In this document: piece by piece, positions 32,590 through 40,900 of the stretch | Layout: every line of letters begins with the position of its first letter | Numbering within the stretch: the first letter of the stretch is position 1 | Assembly (NCBI GenBank): GCA_012839605.1 | Contig: DUNA01000077.1 | Span: forward strand, 1-43,281 | DNA length: 43,281 nt | Reading direction: 5' to 3' | Origin: Bacteroidales bacterium | GTDB taxonomy: Bacteria; Bacteroidota; Bacteroidia; Bacteroidales; UBA932 | Translations under genes and position numbers: made by a program | Notes under the pieces: model-generated | Database searches by the model: none | What the model saw: the letters and a program-made list of their open reading frames with translations, nothing else | What the model was told of the DNA's origin: nothing

Positions 32590-33966
32590 ATGAAAAAAAC
32601 ATTCCTAATCTTTTTGTCGATTGGTTTGGCTTTGTCCACTCAAGCACAAACGATTGACAACCATATGCTTGAACAGTTTCGTAGCGGTTTTGTAAAAGAC
32701 AATTCTACCGGTGCGTTTCAAAACATTTTGACAGGAGATGCCAACATTGCCAAATTGGCTAAAAATCGTGAAGTGGCGGGAAAAACAGACCATTATTTCA
32801 AGTACCGTGTTGATGTAAAAGGCATTACAAACCAGTATAGTTCCGGTAGGTGCTGGATGTTTACTTCTTTAAACGTATTGCGTCCCGATGTCCGTGACAT
32901 CCTTCAAACAGAATCTTTTGCGTTTTCACATAATTATCTCTATTTCTGGGATATGCTGGAGAAATCCAACCTTTTTCTTGAGAACATCATAGCTACTGCA
33001 GACAGAGATATGGACGATAGGGAAGTGACCGTGTTCTTTTCGTCTCCCGTAGCCGACGGAGGTGTGTGGAATCTCTTCTATAATTTGGCAGAGAAATACG
33101 GAGTAGTACCGGAAGAAGCCATGCCGGAAAGCGAGCATTCCAAAAATACGCGTCAAATGGTTTCCGTTTTGAACGAACGGTTGCGTGCCGGCGGGTATGC
33201 CATCCGGGAAATGGCTGCAAACGGAATACGTGAGAAAGATCTCCGGGAAGAGAAAAACGCCGTGTTGCAAGATGTGTATCGTGTCTTGTCGCTTTGTTTG
33301 GGGAATCCTCCCACATCCTTTACCTATAGGTATAAAAACAGACAAGGAGAAACCCTTACTTTGCAAACCACACCTATGGAATTCTACAAGAGCCTTGTAA
33401 AGAGCGATTATACGCCCAACGATTACATCATGATTATGAACGATCCCACACGCGAGTATTACCGGGTGTACGAAATTAAAAATTACAGGAATACCATGGA
33501 AGGCATCAATTGGGTATACTTGAATTTACCCAATGAAGATATAAAAAAGGCAGCTCTGGCTTCCATAAAGGACAACGAACCTATGTATGCTTCTTGCGAC
33601 GTAGGCAAACAAATGGATCGTCAAGCCGGCATATTGGATGTGAACAACTACGATTACGAATCTTTGCTGGGCATTTCGCTTACCATGGACAAGAAAGCTC
33701 GTATACTCACAAGACAGAGCGGTTCCTCGCACGCCATGTTGCTGATGGCTTGCGATACAGATGAGAACGACGTACCTGTGAAGTGGGAGTTTGAAAACAG
33801 TTGGGGAACGGCTTCCGGAAACAAGGGATACCTTACTTTTACGGATGAATGGTTTGATGAGTACATGTTCCGTTTTGTCATTCATAGAAAATACTTGGAT
33901 CCGCAGGCAGTAAAAGCACTTTCTTCCAAACCGGTGTTGTTGCCTGTATGGGATTATATGTTTTAA
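32590..33966 (+). CDS. pepC: Aminopeptidase C / bleomycin hydrolase (C1B), exported
   Basis: 458 residues, the classic PepC/bleomycin hydrolase size, with a signal peptide ending STQAQ, so it is exported unlike the cytosolic enzyme of Firmicutes. Catalytic Gln and Cys in NQYSSGRCWMFTSLN (Cys88), His in GSSHAMLLM, Asn in WEFENSWGTASGNKGY. A broad aminopeptidase. The start is the ATG at 32590 (MKKTFLIFL), just after the SIMPL gene stop; an alternative ATG at 32578 would overlap that gene. It is the third C1-type peptidase in the window. Confidence 0.94.
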   Translation: MKKTFLIFLSIGLALSTQAQTIDNHMLEQFRSGFVKDNSTGAFQNILTGDANIAKLAKNREVAGKTDHYFKYRVDVKGITNQYSSGRCWMFTSLNVLRPDVRDILQTESFAFSHNYLYFWDMLEKSNLFLENIIATADRDMDDREVTVFFSSPVADGGVWNLFYNLAEKYGVVPEEAMPESEHSKNTRQMVSVLNERLRAGGYAIREMAANGIREKDLREEKNAVLQDVYRVLSLCLGNPPTSFTYRYKNRQGETLTLQTTPMEFYKSLVKSDYTPNDYIMIMNDPTREYYRVYEIKNYRNTMEGINWVYLNLPNEDIKKAALASIKDNEPMYASCDVGKQMDRQAGILDVNNYDYESLLGISLTMDKKARILTRQSGSSHAMLLMACDTDENDVPVKWEFENSWGTASGNKGYLTFTDEWFDEYMFRFVIHRKYLDPQAVKALSSKPVLLPVWDYMF

Positions 33967-33985
33967 CACTTTAAATCTTCATATC

Positions 33986-34375
33986 ATGAAAAAAATAGCC
34001 ATACACACACCTTTGGCTCCTCCTGCCTTGGGACCTTATTCACAGGCCGTGTCTTGCAGAGGATTTTTATACGTATCGGGCCAATTGGGCATAGACGTAG
34101 AAACTGGAAAACTGGTGGAATCTTCAAAAGAAGAAGAGATAGAGCAGGTCTTTAAAAATGCAGGATATATACTGGAAGCGGCAGGATGTACTTTTGACCA
34201 TGTGGTGAAATGTACCGGATTCTTAACCGATATGGGGGATTTCCCGCTTTTTAACAGCATTTATGCCAAGTACTTCAAAGAACCGTTTCCTGCAAGGGCT
34301 GTTTTTGAAGTCTCGGCTTTGCCTGTAAAGGGTGCTGTGGCAGAGTTGGAGATTGTTGCCAAAATGTCTGAATAG
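33986..34375 (+). CDS. ridA: RidA family enamine/imine deaminase
   Basis: 129 residues of the YjgF/YER057c/UK114 family. Seen: PPALGPYSQAV, YVSGQLGID, VVKCTGFLTDMGDF, FPARAVFEVSALPVKGAVAELE with the conserved Arg of the active site (PARA). It hydrolyses reactive 2-aminoacrylate-type enamines formed by PLP enzymes. Starts 19 bp after pepC and ends with a terminator at 34387-34409. Confidence 0.95.
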   Translation: MKKIAIHTPLAPPALGPYSQAVSCRGFLYVSGQLGIDVETGKLVESSKEEEIEQVFKNAGYILEAAGCTFDHVVKCTGFLTDMGDFPLFNSIYAKYFKEPFPARAVFEVSALPVKGAVAELEIVAKMSE

Positions 34376-34386
34376 CTGTCAATCTG

Positions 34387-34409
34387 ACCGTTTGAAGCGG
34401 TGTTTTTTT
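34387..34409 (+). terminator. Intrinsic terminator after ridA
   Basis: Stem ACCGTT/AGCGGT-type (six pairs including one G-T) with a three-base loop at 34387-34401, followed by seven T at 34403-34409. Confidence 0.75.
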
Positions 34410-34414
34410 AAGAG

Positions 34415-34483
34415 GTATCCTTTTTGTTATTCTATGTTTTGAAGAAGAATATAGTTTAACAATTAATTATTTTAGGAGGATAC
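34415..34483 (+). promoter_or_regulatory. hsp20 5' region: strong SD and complementary upstream element
   Basis: AGGAGG at 34474-34479 lies five bases before the first hsp20 ATG, an unusually strong Shine-Dalgarno for this genome. GTATCCTTTT at 34415-34424 is complementary to AGGAGGATAC (34474-34483) with two G-T pairs, which could mask the SD like a four-U RNA thermometer. Whether the upstream element is in the transcript is uncertain, because a near-match promoter (TATGTTTTG, 34433-34441) lies between the two elements. Confidence 0.35.
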
Positions 34484-34484
34484 A

Positions 34485-34922
34485 ATGATGTTACCGATAA
34501 TTAGAAGAACACCCAATTGGTGGCCTTCTTTATTCAATGAAATTTTTGAAAACGAAGGTTACAGAAGAGTTGCAGGAAGCACGACTCCTGCCATTAATGT
34601 TATTGAAAACGAGGACAACTACACAGTTGAAGTAGCTGCTCCCGGCATGACAAAAGAAGATTTTTGCGTTCGTTTGGACCAAGAAGGTCGTCTGATTATT
34701 TGTTTAGAAAAGAAAGCAGACGCTTCTGAAGAAAGCAAAGATGGAAAATACTTGAGACGTGAATTTTCATATTCGCATTATGAGCAAGCTTTTTTGTTGC
34801 CGGAAGATATTTTGAAAGACAAAATAGAAGCGGTCATGAAAAACGGAGTATTGAATATTGTTATTCCCAAAGACATGGAAACTCCGGAAGTTCCTAAAGA
34901 GTATACGATTAGTATCAAGTAA
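34485..34922 (+). CDS. Small heat shock protein (Hsp20 / alpha-crystallin domain)
   Basis: 145 residues. Alpha-crystallin domain from about res 38: INVIENEDNYTVEVAAPGM, FCVRLDQEGRLIICLE, and the conserved NGVLNIVIPK near the C-terminus; a C-terminal VPKEYTISIK replaces the I-x-I tail. An ATP-independent holdase for unfolding proteins. Two ATGs (34485, 34488) are possible; the SD at 34474 spaces well with either. It is monocistronic, with terminators on both sides. Confidence 0.95.
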   Translation: MMLPIIRRTPNWWPSLFNEIFENEGYRRVAGSTTPAINVIENEDNYTVEVAAPGMTKEDFCVRLDQEGRLIICLEKKADASEESKDGKYLRREFSYSHYEQAFLLPEDILKDKIEAVMKNGVLNIVIPKDMETPEVPKEYTISIK

Positions 34923-34947
34923 TCGTGTGAAGATGGATCGTATGAAG

Positions 34948-34982
34948 AATCGGCTGAATGGACAACATTCAGCCGATTTTTT
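34948..34982 (+). terminator. Intrinsic terminator after hsp20
   Basis: Perfect 13-bp stem (34948-34960 with 34966-34978), five-base loop GACAA, followed by TTTT and a further T-rich stretch. It touches the stop codon of the convergent lipase-like gene at 34981. Confidence 0.92.
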
Positions 34983-36201
34983 ATTTTATGGTCAAATAAA
35001 TTACCAAAGATGCAAAATATTGAATTCCATATGCAAAATGGTCTTCTTCACTCGTAAGCAAGGTGACAAAACTCCCTTTTTTATAAAAAGAATCATACAT
35101 CTTCCGGGCAATAGAGAAAGGAGCTACTTCGTCCTTTGTTGAATGGATAATCGTCATGGGGCTGCGTGGGTGCCATCCGGCAAAAACGGAATGGTCTTTT
35201 ATGTACGCATAGGTTTTACGTAAGGATTCATTTCCCTCTTCTGTGAAAAAATCGGGATGCATATACCAAGTTATATCTTCTCCCAAAAATTTCTCCACGT
35301 CCTGCACAGAGTAAGTGCGTGATAACCAATCGTCCATGTTCGAAAGCAAGGGGTCTTTGAAAATTTGGCTGTAATTCAAATCCAGATTGTACCAATAATC
35401 CAAAGCAATAAATACGTAGGGCATAAAAGGATGGTGGTGGCTTTTTGCATCTCTGTAGTAGCGGATGGTTTCGTTCAAATCGTATATGCCCCCACCCGGA
35501 TAAGAGTGCTTAACCACAAAACCATCTTTTCCCTTTGTTTCAATATGCTTGTGCAGTGCAACCACTCCCATTCCACCCATGGAGTATCCACCAATAGTTA
35601 CTTCACGGGAAAAAGGTTGTCCCAAGGAATGAAAGTATTCAGCTGCCGCCAAGTGCAAATCGTAAGCCACTTGTCCGGTGTTTTCAGGAAACAGAAAGGG
35701 GTACTCCTTGTCTTCACTTATGCCGTAACCAATCAAATCCGGAATGATGACCGTATAGCCAAAAAATCCCAAAATACCTTCAAACGTAAGCATCAATTTC
35801 GTGCCCACTGTGGATTTGTTGATTTTTGCTGCAGGAAAGAAATGCAGTACGCCTTTGGAAGGCCTGCCTACAGGTGTGACAACCAAGCCCGAAGCTATGA
35901 TGTCGTTGCCTTTTGGATCTTTTGTCACATAGGAAATAGCCGTGTTTTTAATCGTACGAGTGGTGTCAAGAAGATCTATAATCTTAAACATATTGGGATT
36001 GTTCACCACTTCTTCCGGATAGATGGCCATGAGAACATCTTTGAGCTGTGATAGCGTAAACACGCTATCTTTAAGTACTTCTCTGAAATGTTCGTATTCC
36101 TTTACTTCCGAATCTGCAGGCGTTTCCATGAAAGAATCGCATGCGAGAAAGGCAGTAAATACGGCCAGCAACAGCGGTATAAAAAATATTTTTTTTACCA
36201 T
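34981..36201 (-). CDS. Lipase-like alpha/beta-hydrolase lipoprotein
   Basis: 406 residues. Lipoprotein signal with lipobox AFLAC (Cys21). Alpha/beta hydrolase fold: IIPDLIGYG, nucleophile GYSMGGMG, acid residue in IIHSTKDEVAPF, His in SEEDHFAYG. Resembles the secretory lipase (LIP) branch; it acts outside the cell or in the outer membrane on an unknown ester. The start is the ATG at 36201. A 17-bp palindrome lies 9 bp upstream, overlapping the marR stop, and may be its operator. Confidence 0.85.
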   Translation of the reverse strand: MVKKIFFIPLLLAVFTAFLACDSFMETPADSEVKEYEHFREVLKDSVFTLSQLKDVLMAIYPEEVVNNPNMFKIIDLLDTTRTIKNTAISYVTKDPKGNDIIASGLVVTPVGRPSKGVLHFFPAAKINKSTVGTKLMLTFEGILGFFGYTVIIPDLIGYGISEDKEYPFLFPENTGQVAYDLHLAAAEYFHSLGQPFSREVTIGGYSMGGMGVVALHKHIETKGKDGFVVKHSYPGGGIYDLNETIRYYRDAKSHHHPFMPYVFIALDYWYNLDLNYSQIFKDPLLSNMDDWLSRTYSVQDVEKFLGEDITWYMHPDFFTEEGNESLRKTYAYIKDHSVFAGWHPRSPMTIIHSTKDEVAPFSIARKMYDSFYKKGSFVTLLTSEEDHFAYGIQYFASLVIYLTIK

Positions 36202-36210
36202 ATAGCAATG

Positions 36211-36227
36211 TTAAAGTAACACTTTAA
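36211..36227. promoter_or_regulatory. Palindrome between marR and lipase-like gene
   Basis: Perfect 7-bp arms TTAAAGT and ACTTTAA around AAC. It overlaps the marR stop codon and lies 9 bp from the lipase start. Length fits a MarR dimer site; binding is inferred only from position. Confidence 0.4.
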
Positions 36228-36567
36228 ACAATTCAGGTACTTCTATAGGTGCCGATTTTAATTGCCGCAGCTTTTTTTTTCCTTCTTCTGTAAGCTCAAA
36301 ATGCATTTTTCTACGGTCTTTGGTGCAAAGCGATCGGCTTATCCACTTGTGAGACTCTGCCGATCGCAGCACTTTAGACGTATGTGAAGCCGAAAAGCCC
36401 GTCTTTTCAGCAATTTCAGAAGCAGAAAGAGCACTTCCCGCATGGTCTCCCAACAAGCACAATACCATGGCTTCATTCAGTGAAAGAGCATGCAATTGTA
36501 GAAGGTCCTTTTCAAAATCATTGAAAGCCTTCATCACATCTTTCATCAAGCAAATGGAATGGTTCAT
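36211..36567 (-). CDS. MarR-family transcriptional regulator
   Basis: 118 residues with a winged helix-turn-helix: LSLNEAMVLCLLGD, ALSASEIAEKTGFSASHTSKVLRSAESHKWI (recognition region, in pieces SASEIAEKTG and SHTSKVLRSA) and the wing CTKDRRKMHFELTEEGKKKL. No cysteine redox switch is evident. It lies between the CoA-disulfide reductase gene and a lipase-like gene on the same strand, 19 and 9 bp from each, so it is probably co-transcribed and may control the group. Confidence 0.85.
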   Translation of the reverse strand: MNHSICLMKDVMKAFNDFEKDLLQLHALSLNEAMVLCLLGDHAGSALSASEIAEKTGFSASHTSKVLRSAESHKWISRSLCTKDRRKMHFELTEEGKKKLRQLKSAPIEVPELFKVLL

Positions 36568-36586
36568 GCTTTATTGTTTTTTATTC

Positions 36587-39085
36587 TTAAATGAACAGGT
36601 TGACATCTGCTTCTACGGCACGGCTCATATAGGTGGCAACACCACCAATGGTAACCTGGTCAAGCAGTTCTTCTCTTTTTACGCCCATTACGTCCATAGA
36701 CATTTGGCAAGCAATAAATTCCACACCGTTATCCAACGCTTGTTGACGGAGGCTCTCCAGAGAATCGATGCCTCTTATTTTCATAATATGACGCATCATC
36801 CGGCTACCGGCACCAAACATGTTCATTTTTGACAACTTCAAAGAACCGCTATGCGAAGGTAACATCATTCCAAACATTTTCCCAAAGATATCTTTTGAAA
36901 CTTTTGGTTTTTTTACTTGCTTGATGACGTTTAATCCCCAGAAAGTAAAGAAGATGCTTACTTTTTCACCCGTAGCGGCTGCGCCGTTGGCCAATACAAA
37001 TGTAGCCAATGCTTTGTCCAGGTCGTCGCTGAACATGATGAGAGTTTTTCCTTTATTACCCGATGCAGTTGCAGGTAAAGATGTTTTGTTGTCGTCTTTC
37101 TTTTCTACCACGGCTCTGTATATTCCTTTATCGTTTGTTTGTTCAATCAATTGGTGGCCTGTAGTCCTACACCAGGCTTGCACATCTCTTTCAAAACCGG
37201 GGTCCGAGGCATGTATTTCCACTCTTTCACCCGGTTTGATGGCATCAATATTTTGTTTGATTTTCAAAATAGGTCCGGGACATTGCATGCCTACGGCATT
37301 AACGGTTATGGTGTTCACTTGTATGCTGGCCGGACTGGGTGGCATGACAGATTCCGATTGCACCACAGGCTCTCCTGTGTCTTTGTAAGCAATGGAGAAT
37401 GCAGGTTGAATGGGTATGGATTCCAGTTCAGATTCGGCTGCCGCTTCGTACGTTTTGTAGCCTCCGCTCAAATTGTAGACTTCTTTGAAACCGTTCTGAG
37501 TCAAAATGTTGGCAGCAAAATATCCACGAACTCCCACCGCACAAAATACATAGATGGGCTTGTCTTTGGGAATTTCGTCCAATCTGTCTCTTAATTCGTC
37601 CAGCGGTATGTTTACGGCGCCTTCCAGCGTGCCAATCATGTACTCCTCTTCAATACGTACGTCCAGTAAGAACACGTCCTCCGGATTCCTTTTCTGCATC
37701 TTTCTCCAATACACCGGTTTCATTTTTCCGGTGATGATATTGGAGGCTACATATCCGGCTATGGCAATGGGGTCTTTTGCAGAAGAGAAAGGCGGTGCGT
37801 AGGCATGTTCCAAGGTCATCAAATCGTATATGGTACCGTGGCTTTTAACTATACGTGCAACGGTGTCCACTCTTTTATCCACACCGGCAAAACCCACAAT
37901 TTGTCCGCCGTACAGTTGTCCTGTAGTGGGATGGAAGGTTATCTTGATGCTGATGGGGAGCGCCATGGGATAATAATCTGCATGGGAGTTGGAATGAATA
38001 GTCGTTGTCAAGTATGGCATCTCCAGCTGTTTGAGCTTTTTGCCGGACAGACCGGTAGCTGCTACTGTCATATCAAATACTTTGGCAATAGAAGTACCTA
38101 TGGCTCCTTCGTACGTGATTTTGTTGCCAAAAACCATATTGTCTGCAGCTATACGCCCTTGTCTGTTGGCGGGACCTGCCAGATAGTTCAACCAACGTTC
38201 ACCTGTAATGGGGTGGGGGTATTCAATGGCATCTCCTACGGCATAAATATCTTTTTCTGAAGTCTCCAGGTACTCGTTTACTGCAATTCCACCTGTTGTA
38301 CCCAATTGAATACCTGCTTCTTTTGCCAATTTAGTTTCCGGCCTGACACCTATAGACAAGATGACTATTTCTGCTTCCAACGTGCTTCCGTCACTCAGTT
38401 CCACTTGGATGGCGGGATCGGGACCTTGAAGAGGCACAAATCCTTTCACGGCTTTATTCAAATAGAGTGCTATATTCTTTTGATACAGATGTTGGTGGAC
38501 CAAACCGGCCATAGAAAAGTCTATGGGTGTCATCACTTGGTCTGCCATTTCCACGATAGCTACTTGGGCACCCAAAGCATGTAAGTTTTCCGCCATTTCC
38601 AACCCTATAAAGCCGGCACCAACTACAACGGCTTTCCGTACAGGATGTGACGTAAGATATGCTTTGATGTGATCTGTGTCGTCTACATTTCTTATGGTAA
38701 ATATGCCTTTGGAATCAATGCCCGGTAGCGGCGGAACAACGGGGTTTGCACCCGGGGAGAGCAACAGTTTGTCGTAACTTTCTGTGTACTCTTGTCCATC
38801 GGCTTTCCTAACAACAAGGGTATGTTCCTTAGCATTGATCGCTATTGCTTCCGATTGAACTCGAACGTCCATGTTGAAGCGAAGGCCAAAACCTTCCGGG
38901 GTTTGTACAAACAAATTTTCCCTATCCTTAATAACATCTCCTATATAATAGGGCAGTCCGCAATTTGCATAGGAAATGTATTTCCCTTTTTCTAACAGAA
39001 TGATTTCTGCATGTTCATCGTTGCGCCTGATTCTGGCAGCTGTTGTGGCTCCTCCGGCTACGCCACCAATAACTACATATTTCAT
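36587..39085 (-). CDS. CoA-disulfide reductase-rhodanese-TusA-DsrE fusion protein
   Basis: 832 residues, four domains. Residues 1-445: pyridine nucleotide-disulfide oxidoreductase with GGVAGG (7-12) and the CoADR-type single active Cys in SYANCGLPYYIGD (Cys42). About 455-560: rhodanese with active Cys515 (VFCAVGVRGY). About 590-665: TusA-like domain with Cys602 (MQCPGPILKIKQ). About 680-832: DsrE/DsrF-like with Cys793 (FIACQMSMDVMG). All four cysteines are retained, so sulfur could be passed along one chain as persulfide (inference from the known CoADR-rhodanese fusions). The start is the ATG at 39085 (MKYVVIGGVAGG). Likely role: CoA/polysulfide redox or persulfide detoxification. Confidence 0.9.
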   Translation of the reverse strand: MKYVVIGGVAGGATTAARIRRNDEHAEIILLEKGKYISYANCGLPYYIGDVIKDRENLFVQTPEGFGLRFNMDVRVQSEAIAINAKEHTLVVRKADGQEYTESYDKLLLSPGANPVVPPLPGIDSKGIFTIRNVDDTDHIKAYLTSHPVRKAVVVGAGFIGLEMAENLHALGAQVAIVEMADQVMTPIDFSMAGLVHQHLYQKNIALYLNKAVKGFVPLQGPDPAIQVELSDGSTLEAEIVILSIGVRPETKLAKEAGIQLGTTGGIAVNEYLETSEKDIYAVGDAIEYPHPITGERWLNYLAGPANRQGRIAADNMVFGNKITYEGAIGTSIAKVFDMTVAATGLSGKKLKQLEMPYLTTTIHSNSHADYYPMALPISIKITFHPTTGQLYGGQIVGFAGVDKRVDTVARIVKSHGTIYDLMTLEHAYAPPFSSAKDPIAIAGYVASNIITGKMKPVYWRKMQKRNPEDVFLLDVRIEEEYMIGTLEGAVNIPLDELRDRLDEIPKDKPIYVFCAVGVRGYFAANILTQNGFKEVYNLSGGYKTYEAAAESELESIPIQPAFSIAYKDTGEPVVQSESVMPPSPASIQVNTITVNAVGMQCPGPILKIKQNIDAIKPGERVEIHASDPGFERDVQAWCRTTGHQLIEQTNDKGIYRAVVEKKDDNKTSLPATASGNKGKTLIMFSDDLDKALATFVLANGAAATGEKVSIFFTFWGLNVIKQVKKPKVSKDIFGKMFGMMLPSHSGSLKLSKMNMFGAGSRMMRHIMKIRGIDSLESLRQQALDNGVEFIACQMSMDVMGVKREELLDQVTIGGVATYMSRAVEADVNLFI

Positions 39086-39128
39086 GTGAAAAAGATTTGT
39101 GTAAATAATTCGCTGTATAAATATTTGA

Positions 39129-39136
39129 CAAAAGTA
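39129..39136 (-). promoter_or_regulatory. -7 box (TACTTTTG) for CoA-disulfide reductase operon
   Basis: TAnnTTTG on the minus strand; leader of about 37 nt to the ATG at 39085. Confidence 0.5.
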
Positions 39137-39175
39137 ATAATTTCCTTTGGAAAATAAAAAGTACAAGAATTGTGT

Positions 39176-39183
39176 TATTTTTG
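39176..39183 (+). promoter_or_regulatory. -7 box (TATTTTTG) for ZIP transporter gene
   Basis: TAnnTTTG 18 bases before the ATG at 39202. Confidence 0.45.
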
Positions 39184-39201
39184 AACGCTAAACACGTCAT
39201 C

Positions 39202-39975
39202 ATGGAATTCGAAGCTTCGCAAATTCTTTTAGCCTTTTCTCTTACGCTTTTTGCGGGATTGTCTACCGGTATTGGATCACTGGCTGCTCTGTTGACAAAG
39301 AAAACCAACACCAGTTTTCTGTCTGCATCTTTGGGCTTTTCAGCCGGTGTCATGATTTACATATCGTTTATGGAATTGATGCCGGAAGCAGGTAAAGCAT
39401 TAACTGATTGGCAGTTGGTACTGTCTTTTTTTGGAGGAATTGCTTTTATAGCCATTATAGACTTCTTGATTCCGAAGGAAGAGAACCCTCACGAAGTGCA
39501 TCTGTCGGAAGACATGCAAGAAAGAAAGAGACTCAAGAGAATGGGAATCATGATAGCTTTGAGTATTACCATCCATAACTTTCCTGAAGGGATTGCCGCT
39601 TTTATGGCCGGTTTAAAAAGCCTGGACGTAGGGATTCCCATAGCATTGGCTATTGCCATTCATAACATTCCGGAGGGGATTGCCGTGTCTGTTCCTATTT
39701 ACCATGCGACAGGAAGCAGGAAAAAAGCCTTTTGGTTTTCATTTATGTCCGGTTTGGCTGAGCCTTTAGGGGCCTTGGTTGCCATGTTTGTATTGTTTCC
39801 GTTTTGGACCCCAAAGTTGGAAGGTATGGTCATGGCAGCCGTGTCCGGTATCATGGTCTTTATTTCTATTGATGAGCTGTTGCCCGGTGCCGAGCGTTTT
39901 GGCAAGCACCATCTCTCCATTGTAGGATTTATAGCGGGTATGGCTGTTATGGCTCTTAGTTTGTTGTTGTTGTGA
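39202..39975 (+). CDS. zupT: ZIP-family zinc/divalent metal transporter (ZupT-like)
   Basis: 257 residues, about eight membrane helices. Signature metal-path helices: HNFPEGIAAF and HNIPEGIAVSVP, as in ZupT, separated by AGLKSLDVGIPIALAIAI, plus a His/Glu-rich loop EENPHEVHLSED between helices 3 and 4. Imports Zn2+ and possibly Fe/Mn into the cytoplasm. The start is the ATG at 39202 (MEFEASQ), not the in-frame upstream one. It shares an operon with the EamA gene, whose ATG is one base after this stop. Confidence 0.93.
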   Translation: MEFEASQILLAFSLTLFAGLSTGIGSLAALLTKKTNTSFLSASLGFSAGVMIYISFMELMPEAGKALTDWQLVLSFFGGIAFIAIIDFLIPKEENPHEVHLSEDMQERKRLKRMGIMIALSITIHNFPEGIAAFMAGLKSLDVGIPIALAIAIHNIPEGIAVSVPIYHATGSRKKAFWFSFMSGLAEPLGALVAMFVLFPFWTPKLEGMVMAAVSGIMVFISIDELLPGAERFGKHHLSIVGFIAGMAVMALSLLLL

Positions 39976-39976
39976 C

Positions 39977-40900
39977 ATGAGAGGAGAAACTATTGCCATA
40001 GGTGTCGCACTCTTTTGGACGCTGAGTGCACTCTTTTTTGAACACGCCGGAAAGAGATTGGGATCTGTCAATTTAAACCTCATTCGTTTGCTTTGTGCTT
40101 TCGTAATGCTTGGTTTGACTCTGTTTTTTGTAAACGGTAGTTTTTTCCCCGTAGGAGCAGATAGAGCTACTTGGATATGGATGTCTTTGTCCGGTTTGGT
40201 AGGCTTTGTCATAGGCGATTACTTTCTCTTTGCCTCCTATACGCTTATCCAAGCGCGTTTTTCACAATTGATTATGACATTGGCTCCGCCTTTTGCCGCC
40301 GTGTTCGGATTCTTTTTGCTGAGAGAAAGAATGACCTGGATTGCTTTGCTGGGTATGGTACTTACGTTAACAGGTATTGCCCTGTCAATTATGAAAAAGC
40401 AAAACGGATCTACAAATCACAGACTGCGCATACAGCTCCCCATGAAAGGCGTACTCTACGCATTGATTGGAGCACTTGGGCAAGGAGTGGGGATTGTGTT
40501 GAGCAAACAGGGAATGTTGGCTTACGAAAAGGTACACACACCCATTCACTCTTTGTATATTCCGCTAGCAGCCACTCAAATACGTACTATTGTTGGGGCG
40601 CTTTTGTTTGGATTGATTGTTTTGGTCAAAGGCGGTATGCCCCAATTTATCAAATCGTTTAAAGACAAAAAAGCATTGGGCAGCGTAGTCACCGGCTCTG
40701 TATTTGGTCCTTTTCTAGGGGTTACGCTGTCTTTGATGGCCGTTCAACATGCCAATACAGCCGTAGCATCTACCATTATGGCAACGGTTCCCATTTTGAT
40801 TTTACTTCCTGAGTATCTTATACTAAAACGCAAAGTAACTTGGGAACAGCTACTGGGAGCCGTCATAAGCGTTAGTGGGGTAGCTCTGTTCTTTCTTTAA
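39977..40900 (+). CDS. EamA/DMT-family transporter
   Basis: 307 residues with ten predicted helices in two EamA repeats (about 1-137 and 150-307), for example FFLLRERMTWIALLGMVLTLTGIALS, cited as RERMTWIALLG, and EYLILKRKVTWEQLLGAVISVSGVALF, cited as KRKVTWEQLLG. Drug/metabolite or amino-acid exporter family; the substrate cannot be predicted. It follows the ZIP gene at one base. Its 3' end overlaps the convergent Mo-hydroxylase gene by 29 bp. Confidence 0.9.
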   Translation: MRGETIAIGVALFWTLSALFFEHAGKRLGSVNLNLIRLLCAFVMLGLTLFFVNGSFFPVGADRATWIWMSLSGLVGFVIGDYFLFASYTLIQARFSQLIMTLAPPFAAVFGFFLLRERMTWIALLGMVLTLTGIALSIMKKQNGSTNHRLRIQLPMKGVLYALIGALGQGVGIVLSKQGMLAYEKVHTPIHSLYIPLAATQIRTIVGALLFGLIVLVKGGMPQFIKSFKDKKALGSVVTGSVFGPFLGVTLSLMAVQHANTAVASTIMATVPILILLPEYLILKRKVTWEQLLGAVISVSGVALFFL

